This document shows, piece after piece, positions 15,679-22,736 of a DNA stretch of 33,595 nucleotides. Within the stretch, counting starts at the first letter, position 1, and each line of letters starts with the position of its first letter. Location: positions 1 to 33,595 of the forward strand of contig JAQTLX010000025.1 of NCBI GenBank assembly GCA_028714695.1. Reading direction: 5' to 3'. Source of the stretch: Ignavibacteria bacterium. Its GTDB lineage: Bacteria > Bacteroidota > Ignavibacteria > Tepidaquicellales > Tepidaquicellaceae. The position numbers were made by a program, and so were the translations under genes. The notes beneath the pieces were generated by a model. It saw only the letters and a list, made by a program, of their open reading frames with translations, was not told the DNA's origin and searched no databases.

Positions 15679-17409
15679 TTAATAATCAAGCGGCATGTTT
15701 TTTATTAGTTCCTGCATTTTGACTTTCACGCCGTCTTCGCTGAATTTACTAACCCACGAATTATCCGTTTTAAGATGAAGCGGATTGTTTTTATCGTCCG
15801 GAGCGGCGGTTTTGCCTTTGTTGATTTCCTTTGTTGCCTGCCTCACAAAGAAATGATGAAATATTCTGTAGAATTCCGTGAAGTAAATATCGCATATTCG
15901 CCTCAGATCTTTCCCGCTTTTTATCACCATCGTATTTTCATCGTTCGAAGAAACGGACGCGTCGCTGAAGTTAGCCGAACCGCTTATAATTACCGGACTT
16001 TTACTAAACGGGTCAACCAACAAAACTTTGTTATGCACATAGTTCGTTCCGAATACGGAATTCGGTTTCTCGTTTAATAAAAACCCCGAATTTATTTCCT
16101 GCAGCCAGTCGAACATGGGTTTTTGAAAATATTCGCCGTTTACAATTACCGTGTTCCCGTCCTTTTTTTCTATTCCTTTTGCATTCCCGATTTTATCGAC
16201 AAGAATATATTTCAGATGATTTGTTTTCTTTCCCAAAGATGCTTTAATATCTTTATTAAAAGAGAACGGGAATATTCCGCAAACCATTTCTTCCGCTTCT
16301 TCAATAAATTTGGAATATGTTTTCAGTATTGTCTTTTTATTTCTCGGACTGAAAAAGACCGTGATATCATCTTCGAATTTTTCAGGCGAATCGATATCAT
16401 CCTGTATCTCCGCAACGGCGTTCTTAAAACTTTTTACTTCGGGATCTTTATGTAAACTTTCCCAATACGAAAGATATTTTTGCGCCGTTTTTTTATCGGA
16501 TACCATGTGCCCGACATTGCATTGCCCCAGAATACCCTTGCCGGTTATGTTTGTAGAACCTGTCCAGACCTCAAGAGGTGTTTCTCCGTCCATTAAAATC
16601 ATAAATTTATTATGAGATGGCACTTGCGGATTTTTTGTTCTTCGTGTCAGCACATCAATTTTCTTTCCGGCTTTTGTTATTGTCCTTTCCAGTCCGTAAT
16701 TTTTGATTGCTTTATCGTTATCCGCTTTTTCTTTTCTCGAATCATACACAATTTGTACATCGCAGCCTTTCGATATCGCTTCATGCAGTTTTTGTATCAC
16801 CGGCGGATATGTGAACTCATAAAACGCTATTCTCAACCCGTATTTGTTTTTTATCGCTTTATCGATAAAACCAAGAAGCGCTTCTTCCAGACCCCGCGAC
16901 AGCCATATCCTCGCTTCGGCTTTCATTTTCTCCGGCATCTTATCCGGTCTTATGTTTTTAAATTTTCTCGCGTAAGCAAGGCTTCCCGCAACTCCGCGGT
17001 TAAAAAATACCGAATGTTCTTCGCCTTCGGCAATTTCCGATTTCACTTCCACGCTTACCTCTCCGCCGTAATTTAGATTTTTTGGGGTTCCATAAACGGG
17101 TATAATATGATATACATAATCATGCGCAGGCTTAACCGTAAAGTCTTCCCAGAAAAACGATTGCACGGGATGCCTGTCTGTCGGAAACGACTGAGAACTG
17201 TCGAACATCGTCGCGGTTTCCGTGAAATGCTTAAACCCCCTTAACGGATAACTTTCATTTTCCGTAATATCGTCGCGCTTTACTTCGAACCCGAGGAAAT
17301 CTTCCCTGTCAACTTTTTCACTGTCGGTGATTCGAAAAGACAGCAGCGCTGCGTATGTGCCGGTTAATACAGTTAATTCAATACCGTTGTTTTCATTTCT
17401 GTTCCTCAT
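15679..17409 (-). CDS. Phospholipase D-like protein with two HKD motifs
   Basis: The 576-aa protein has an N-terminal part of about 150 residues with a beta-sandwich look, then a PLD-superfamily catalytic region. HKD1 is HNKFMILMD (H266, K268, D274) with the downstream GSTN, and HKD2 is HNKVLLVD (H459, K461, D466) followed by GSANFSD. Both motifs are complete, so it should be active as a pseudodimer phosphodiesterase, either a phospholipase, a nuclease or a nucleotide phosphodiesterase. No signal peptide is seen, so it works in the cytoplasm or is exported by other means. The adjacent NUC1 nuclease hints at a nucleic-acid role. Confidence 0.85.
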   Translation of the reverse strand: MRNRNENNGIELTVLTGTYAALLSFRITDSEKVDREDFLGFEVKRDDITENESYPLRGFKHFTETATMFDSSQSFPTDRHPVQSFFWEDFTVKPAHDYVYHIIPVYGTPKNLNYGGEVSVEVKSEIAEGEEHSVFFNRGVAGSLAYARKFKNIRPDKMPEKMKAEARIWLSRGLEEALLGFIDKAIKNKYGLRIAFYEFTYPPVIQKLHEAISKGCDVQIVYDSRKEKADNDKAIKNYGLERTITKAGKKIDVLTRRTKNPQVPSHNKFMILMDGETPLEVWTGSTNITGKGILGQCNVGHMVSDKKTAQKYLSYWESLHKDPEVKSFKNAVAEIQDDIDSPEKFEDDITVFFSPRNKKTILKTYSKFIEEAEEMVCGIFPFSFNKDIKASLGKKTNHLKYILVDKIGNAKGIEKKDGNTVIVNGEYFQKPMFDWLQEINSGFLLNEKPNSVFGTNYVHNKVLLVDPFSKSPVIISGSANFSDASVSSNDENTMVIKSGKDLRRICDIYFTEFYRIFHHFFVRQATKEINKGKTAAPDDKNNPLHLKTDNSWVSKFSEDGVKVKMQELIKNMPLDY

Positions 17410-17573
17410 AACAAATGTGATATTTTGTTTTGAAAAAATTTATTTAAAGTGATTGAATTTTTATGACGGAAATTACGGAATAAATATGAATCTAATAGGA
17501 TAAGTAAAAAGACGGATATCAATTATATCTATAGTATAAGAACTTAATAAAAAACTGTATCTCTAAGACCTGA

Positions 17574-17597
17574 TTAATTTCTTGTTCCGGAAATTAA
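17574..17597. other. AT-rich inverted repeat between nuclease genes
   Basis: TTAATTTC and GAAATTAA form 8-bp perfect arms around an 8-nt loop. There is no T run, so a terminator role is doubtful. The rest of the 17410-17660 gap shows nothing I can support. Confidence 0.3.
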
Positions 17598-17660
17598 TAT
17601 TACGAACAATTTCATTTTGAATCTGAATTTCTATCGGGAATATTTATGCTCAGACTATAA

Positions 17661-18278
17661 TTAGTTGTTGAAATACTCAACCCAAAGTTCTTTATCCCTT
17701 TTCATAATTCCAAATTCAAGAAATGCCGGATTTGCAGAGTTATCCGTATATATCGGTCTGTTAAAAAAGAATGTATCCGGATTTTGAAAACAAAACTCCT
17801 CCATCTTTCTGTAAATCTTTCCTTCTTCCGACCACCCTCTGTTTAAATCCCGCCTCTGTTTAAATACATTGAGTTCCAATCCGTCAACCGCGCCGCCTAA
17901 ATAGTGAGCGATGAAATGCCCCTTGTCCCATTCTTTGCCGAAAATATTTTCCGTTTTCCCTGCCCAGCCACGCAGCCGATAATCGTCTCTTTTTCTCTTC
18001 ATTTGAGACGATGTTCCATAAGCCGCGATAAGTCTTGAATCGTAATTTGAATCCGCAGGAAACAGCCCTTTGCCTTCCGGCGAATCCAAATCATCAAAAA
18101 TGAAAACAAAACATCCGTTTTGTATAAAACATATATTTGTCTCGCGCGCGCTTTGCTTTTTATATTCGTCTGCCCAAATCACGGGAAGACTATCATATAA
18201 ATTATCGACAGCATCTTCATATTCCATCCCGCTTAAGCCCTTCGATATCTGTTCGTATCCGGGCAAAGAATTATGCAT
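17661..18278 (-). CDS. DNA/RNA non-specific endonuclease (NUC1-like)
   Basis: I chose the ATG at 18278 (205 aa); an upstream TTG would add three residues. The catalytic part matches the beta-beta-alpha metal (Serratia-nuclease) fold: WDKGHFIAH, equivalent to DRGH with H121 as base, followed by GLELNVFKQRRDLNRG, where N146 would hold the metal, and an EEGKIYRKMEEF helix. The first 90 residues are not recognised. There is no signal peptide, unlike secreted members, so the target may be intracellular. It stands between a zinc-ribbon gene and the PLD-like gene on the same strand. Confidence 0.8.
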   Translation of the reverse strand: MHNSLPGYEQISKGLSGMEYEDAVDNLYDSLPVIWADEYKKQSARETNICFIQNGCFVFIFDDLDSPEGKGLFPADSNYDSRLIAAYGTSSQMKRKRDDYRLRGWAGKTENIFGKEWDKGHFIAHYLGGAVDGLELNVFKQRRDLNRGWSEEGKIYRKMEEFCFQNPDTFFFNRPIYTDNSANPAFLEFGIMKRDKELWVEYFNN

Positions 18279-18313
18279 GAACACCAATTAGAATTTTAAT
18301 TATTCAACTCCTC

Positions 18314-18622
18314 TTACACTCTGTTCAATTTGATTTTTTTCGATTTGCAATTCGGACAGGTTATATCAACCGAAAATTTTTCTCCCGAATTGCTTTTCAG
18401 AAGATATGATAAAACCGCTTTGCAATCTTCGCACTCAACCCTGAAAAGCGATTCCCGGTTTTCATCGCTTTGCATTATTGACCTGCCACCGCAGGAGCCA
18501 GACGCGCTTTTACCGCATGCGCAGGTTGTGGAAAAACTAAAAGTTTGCGTATGGCTGTTATCCGAAAAACCGCAATTCGCAACCCAGCGGTTGCAATTAC
18601 CGCAATAGAAATCGTGTGACAT
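18314..18622 (-). CDS. Small cysteine-rich zinc-ribbon-like protein
   Basis: The 102-aa protein is rich in paired cysteines: CGNC near residue 7, a CACG segment in the middle, CEDC and CPNC in the second half. This suggests two zinc-binding knuckles. I do not recognise the family. Its start is set by a perfect AGGAGG (18634 to 18629 on the minus strand) 6 bp before the ATG, the strongest ribosome site in the window. It is immediately upstream of the NUC1 gene and may be its partner, regulator or inhibitor, which is inference only. Confidence 0.65.
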   Translation of the reverse strand: MSHDFYCGNCNRWVANCGFSDNSHTQTFSFSTTCACGKSASGSCGGRSIMQSDENRESLFRVECEDCKAVLSYLLKSNSGEKFSVDITCPNCKSKKIKLNRV

Positions 18623-18628
18623 TTGACA

Positions 18629-18634
18629 CCTCCT
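18629..18634 (-). promoter_or_regulatory. Strong Shine-Dalgarno site of the zinc-ribbon gene
   Basis: AGGAGG, 6 bp before the ATG, is a full anti-SD match. Most genes in this window have weak or no SD, so this gene is likely translated at a high rate or came from another background. Confidence 0.75.
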
Positions 18635-19076
18635 TTATATTAGTATTAAAAAATAAATTTAGATTAATGCAAATGATTTCAGGCTGAATGCAAATGAAAA
18701 GAGTACGACAAAGCATCTCTGCTTTAACCGATAATTCGAAACTATAATTATTAAATCGGACTTTACTTAATCGATGTCGAAAGAAATATATTTCGGGGAA
18801 TCCCCGCCTCCAAACACAAGTTAATTATAATTTTTTTTATAGTCAATATGGGGATATTGATGTCCCGCGGGAAAGCATTTATTTTATTATATATATTCGG
18901 CTTATAAGGGCTGTTATGAAACATGACCAGACAAGCCCTTTTATCCGCAAATCTTCATCAAGGTTATTTATTCATTGTATAATATGACATTCTGATATAT
19001 TTTGCTAAAATTGATATTTATACTGTTCCCGCACTCCAATCAGCGGGTACACTTTTAATAATTTCTATATTTGCAC
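18635..19076. other. Intergenic region of about 440 bp between divergent genes
   Basis: I see no gene. It holds a short GC inverted repeat, CGGGG-AAT-CCCCG (18795-18807), and a stem of AAGGGCT/AGCCCTT with a 20-nt loop followed by TTTTAT at about 18907-18944, neither attached to an identified transcript. A TATATTTG box (19066-19073) lies just before the DUF3667 start; if real, the mRNA would be nearly leaderless. Confidence 0.45.
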
Positions 19077-19829
19077 ATGACTAAATGCATCAACTGCGGA
19101 AGAGAATCCGACGGCAAGTACTGCCCTTCGTGCGGACAGGAAGTTGAAATAAAAAGGCTCGAAGCAAAATTAATTCTCCACGACATCACGCACGGAGTAC
19201 TGCACTGGGAAAATTCAATACTTAAAACTTTTAAATTTCTCCTGATTAATCCCGGAGGCACAGCAAAAAACTACATTTCGGGTTTAAGAAAACCATACGT
19301 CAAGCCGTTTTCATATTTCATTTTCATACAGACAATTTATGTGATTTTCTTTCACTCGATGAACGAAAAATATTTTGCTTTCCTGAATTTCACCGTCAAT
19401 AACGGAGGGGCAATGCAGGATAAAATCGAACAGATGCAGCATGTGATTAATGCTTACATCAACTACTTCAATTATTTCATGCCCGTCTTCTTCGCGCTAT
19501 TTTACTATCTGATTTTCAGAAAGAAAACAGGAATCAATTACGCCGAAAGCCTCGTGATTGCGTTCTACTGGATAGGCACAACGCTTATCTTCGGTGTCGT
19601 TCTTATGATCATTTCATTAATTAATATCGGATTCTGGAATGCGAGAATTATGGTGTCATATCTTTTTCTTGTCTTCGCAATACTGCAGTTTACGGGTATG
19701 CCGAAATTTAAAGGAATTTTAAAAGCGACACTTGTTATCTTTTTAAGTTATACTGCATACGGTGTTTTTGTAGGCGCTATTCTTCTTGCTTATTTCTATA
19801 TCATCACAAAAGGCGCCATTATTCAATGA
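19077..19829 (+). CDS. DUF3667-type protein: zinc ribbon plus membrane domain
   Basis: I start it at the ATG at 19077 (250 aa), since the upstream TTG adds only two residues. The N-terminus CINCGRESDGKYCPSCGQ is a four-cysteine zinc ribbon. A cytoplasmic stretch then has ITHGVLHWENSILKTFKFLLINPGGTAKNYISGLRKPYVKPFSYF, the DUF3667 signature, and four or five membrane helices follow. The family is widespread in Bacteroidota with no known function. It stands alone on the plus strand. Confidence 0.85.
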   Translation: MTKCINCGRESDGKYCPSCGQEVEIKRLEAKLILHDITHGVLHWENSILKTFKFLLINPGGTAKNYISGLRKPYVKPFSYFIFIQTIYVIFFHSMNEKYFAFLNFTVNNGGAMQDKIEQMQHVINAYINYFNYFMPVFFALFYYLIFRKKTGINYAESLVIAFYWIGTTLIFGVVLMIISLINIGFWNARIMVSYLFLVFAILQFTGMPKFKGILKATLVIFLSYTAYGVFVGAILLAYFYIITKGAIIQ

Positions 19830-19860
19830 AGTGAAAACCTTGAATATTATTTCCCCGGGC

Positions 19861-20679
19861 TTAATGCACTGTAAATAAAAAATCAGGAGGCGGATTTTTT
19901 GTTATCCTGTTTCCGTTTATTCTTATTGTGTCCTGCACAAGCCAATTGCCCGGCTTTGTCAGATTAATCGTTCCCTGATATCTTCCGTTCCCGGTTCTGA
20001 CGGGATTAATATTGCCCGTTGATACTTCACCGCTTGACTGGAAATAAGTTTTCAGCGTCATTTGTGCAGAATCTATTTCTATGAAATTCTTATCGTCGTT
20101 TGTTCTGTGAAGCATCATCGCGAATGTGTTTAAACCAGATGAGGGAGTGAAAGGTTTAATCAGCGTAAGACAATATGTATGTCCTCCGAAAACATCATCC
20201 CAGTAACACAATTGACTTCCCTGCGTTACCCCTACATAAAAATATGCCGAGTCAACGGAATTCGCATCGTTGTATATATAATCCGCGTACCAGAATGAAC
20301 TTGAATCCGAAATCATCGTGAAGCAGACGTATCCTTTAAAGAGATTGTATTCCGTATCATAATAATATTTATCCGCAACAGGAGAAGAATGTCCGGGACC
20401 GCCAAAAGCATGATACATCATAGGTTTGTATCTGCAATATCCTGTCGTTTGTTCCGCGCCGTTCAAATACACTTTGAACCCTATATCGTTATATCCGAAG
20501 TACAATCCCGTTCCCGAAGCGCTGAATATATCAAATTTCACTGTGCCCGATTCAACGGTTGATATTTTGGCGAACGTCAGTTCATGCGTTGTTCCACCTG
20601 TCGATACCGGGTCTTTCGAACTGCAAGAACAAAACAGCAGCGCAATAAATACGGATAATATTATAATCTGTGTTTTCAT
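19861..20679 (-). CDS. Lipoprotein with possible YtkA/FixH-like repeats
   Basis: The 272-aa protein starts with a signal peptide ending in the lipobox LLFCSC, so it is exported and probably lipid-anchored. A middle segment, RYKPMMYHAFGGPGHSSPV followed by LFKGYVCFTMIS...FWYADYIYND, resembles the YtkA/CopC-like pattern (methionine-rich, HSSPV, then G-Y-x-G and W). A weaker second copy near the C-terminus has NGRYQGTINLTKPGNWLVQDTI. Met/His-rich folds of this kind often handle copper, which is a guess here. Confidence 0.5.
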   Translation of the reverse strand: MKTQIIILSVFIALLFCSCSSKDPVSTGGTTHELTFAKISTVESGTVKFDIFSASGTGLYFGYNDIGFKVYLNGAEQTTGYCRYKPMMYHAFGGPGHSSPVADKYYYDTEYNLFKGYVCFTMISDSSSFWYADYIYNDANSVDSAYFYVGVTQGSQLCYWDDVFGGHTYCLTLIKPFTPSSGLNTFAMMLHRTNDDKNFIEIDSAQMTLKTYFQSSGEVSTGNINPVRTGNGRYQGTINLTKPGNWLVQDTIRINGNRITKNPPPDFLFTVH

Positions 20680-20818
20680 TAATTGAAAAATATTCTTTTT
20701 ACGGTTTTATAACAATGGTTAAAACATACAACTTAACATAATCATCTTCTGTTTCACAAAGTCCTGAACCCCATATTTCATGTTCTTTTATTTCTAAATG
20801 TATTAAATTTTATCGGTC

Positions 20819-21661
20819 ATGAAAACCATATCTCTGATAATATCCGTTTACAAAAAAGTGAAAGAACTTGAAATTCTTCTCACCGCGCTGAAAAGGCAGT
20901 CATGCAAGGATTTCGACGTTATCATTGCCGACGACGGCTCGGGGGATATCATCAGTGATTTTGTAAAAGAATTCAGAAAAACCTGCGATTACGAAATCAT
21001 TTTTCTCACTCAGGAAGATGCCGGATTTCGTAAAAACAAAATTCTTAATGAAGCCGTCAGGACATCCGTAAACGAATACCTTATTTTTCTCGACAGCGAT
21101 TGCATTCCTCACAAGGATTTCGTTAAGGCGCATTTCGATAACTCGGAAAAAAATACTGTACTTGTCGGCAGAAGAATTCATCTGAACGAAAAACTCTCTG
21201 ATATGCTTACTCCTGAATTCGTTCTTACTGATGACTTTGACAGGTTGTATCTCAGAGCACTTAAAAGTTCTATCGGATTCAGGAAATCTACTTACACAGC
21301 CGAAGAAGGAATAATCATACGGAATAAATTACTGAGAAAACTTCTTAACATAAGAAATTACCATATCGTCGGCTGTAATTTTTCATTATCAAAAGAACTG
21401 CTTCTTGAAATAAACGGCTTCGACGAGAACTATGTAGGCGCGGGCATCGGCGAAGATTCGGATATAGAATACAGACTCGGTCTCATTAACGCGAAATTCA
21501 AATCGGTGAGAAATCTTGCCGTTGTTTTCCACATGTATCACGAAAAAACAAAAGAAGACAATACAAACTACGACTATTTTCATAACAACGTAAAAACGAA
21601 GAATAACTTCTACTGCGAGAACGGTATCTTCAAACCTTACAAATTCATTCAGACGGATTAG
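20819..21661 (+). CDS. Family 2 glycosyltransferase
   Basis: The 280-aa protein is a GT-A-fold transferase. SLIISVYKKVKELEILLTALKRQ and DVIIADDGSGD form the nucleotide-sugar site, and LDSDCIPH is the DxD metal site. The C-terminal part has HIVGCNFSLSKELLLEINGFDENYVGAGIGEDSDIEYRL, the ED motif and galactosyltransferase-like second domain with catalytic acid. It is expected to act at the inner membrane on lipid-linked glycans such as lipopolysaccharide or capsule. It is convergent with, and overlaps by 4 bp, a heptosyltransferase-like gene, so both likely serve surface glycan synthesis. Confidence 0.9.
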   Translation: MKTISLIISVYKKVKELEILLTALKRQSCKDFDVIIADDGSGDIISDFVKEFRKTCDYEIIFLTQEDAGFRKNKILNEAVRTSVNEYLIFLDSDCIPHKDFVKAHFDNSEKNTVLVGRRIHLNEKLSDMLTPEFVLTDDFDRLYLRALKSSIGFRKSTYTAEEGIIIRNKLLRKLLNIRNYHIVGCNFSLSKELLLEINGFDENYVGAGIGEDSDIEYRLGLINAKFKSVRNLAVVFHMYHEKTKEDNTNYDYFHNNVKTKNNFYCENGIFKPYKFIQTD

Positions 21662-22662
21662 AACTCTTTTATTTTTTCAAAAACTTCTTCAACCGTAATA
21701 TCATTAATGTTTCCCGTTTTTGATTCGATGTATTTTGCATTATTGAATAAAGGCAGCCATTCCGAAGGTTTGCCGGACCGGAATACCGTTAGAGTATCCG
21801 CGCCCGAATATGCCGCAAGGTGCATTACGCCTGTATCCGCCGAGACATAAAGTTTCAGGCGGCTGAGCACTGAAGCAAGATTGTACGTGTCCATGTTGCT
21901 TATACACGTGTATTTTATGCCCGCTTCTTTAAGCCTCGATTCAAGAGCGGCGGTTATTTCACCGTCAACATAACCCGATGTTATCAATATGTAAGAATTA
22001 TATTTTTCGCAGATTCTTTTTATTAATTCAAAATAATTAATGACATTCCATATGTTTTCTTTTTCGCCCGCACCGGGATGAAAACCGAATATCGGCTTGC
22101 CGGCATCCGGGAAATTTTCGGAGATGTACTTCAAACCGAACTGTTTTTCTTCTTCGGTCAGACCTATACGCATATTTTTTATTTCATCCAAAGCCATACT
22201 GCAGCCGATACTTTTTACGGAATCGAGAAACCTGTAAACCTGATGTGTTTTGTCTTTCTTCCAGACTGCCTCTTCTTTTACGTCAAGCACAAAACTTAAT
22301 TTATTCTTTTCTTCATCAATTCTTTTAAAACCGATTTTTAATTTGCCTTTCGCTAAGAATGCTATCATATATGAAGTCCATGAAATCCTTATGGTTGAAG
22401 GGACAACAACAATATCGTATTTCTTTTTTCTGAGATTCTTAATGAAATCAAGAAGTGTTTTCAATTTGTCTTTTCTGAATATCATCACTTCATCGAGATA
22501 CGGATTCAGTTTCTTCAGTTTTACATCGTAGTTCGTAGGACAGCCCACAAACGTTATAAACGATTCGGGGTATTTTTTCTTGAGCGCTTTGAACATTGGA
22601 AGCGAACAAATCGTATCGCCAAGTTGTATGCTCTGCGGCCTTATTATAAGTATCTCCGTCAT
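21658..22662 (-). CDS. Family 9 glycosyltransferase (heptosyltransferase-like)
   Basis: The 334-aa protein follows the ADP-heptose:LPS heptosyltransferase pattern. It begins with ILIIRPQSIQLGDTICSLPMFKALKKKYP, where GD aligns with the family's catalytic aspartate region. The C-terminal half has FGFHPGAGEKENIW, the nucleotide-binding site, and SADTGVMHLAAYSGADTLTVF, the D-x-G-x-x-H motif. The enzyme would add heptose or a related sugar to lipid A-core in the cytoplasm. It lies 74 bp downstream of the usher gene on the same strand, but no terminator was identified between them. Confidence 0.9.
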   Translation of the reverse strand: MTEILIIRPQSIQLGDTICSLPMFKALKKKYPESFITFVGCPTNYDVKLKKLNPYLDEVMIFRKDKLKTLLDFIKNLRKKKYDIVVVPSTIRISWTSYMIAFLAKGKLKIGFKRIDEEKNKLSFVLDVKEEAVWKKDKTHQVYRFLDSVKSIGCSMALDEIKNMRIGLTEEEKQFGLKYISENFPDAGKPIFGFHPGAGEKENIWNVINYFELIKRICEKYNSYILITSGYVDGEITAALESRLKEAGIKYTCISNMDTYNLASVLSRLKLYVSADTGVMHLAAYSGADTLTVFRSGKPSEWLPLFNNAKYIESKTGNINDITVEEVFEKIKEF

Positions 22663-22736
22663 CTGTAGCCAAAAGTTTTATTAATCTAAAATGAATTGAA
22701 GTGAAAAAAAATGGTTTTATTTTTGAGCAGATGCTT

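Noticed and set aside
16612..17076. 154-aa plus-strand frame
   Set aside because: Antisense to the PLD-like gene and rich in Phe/Arg/His, as expected of a shadow frame.
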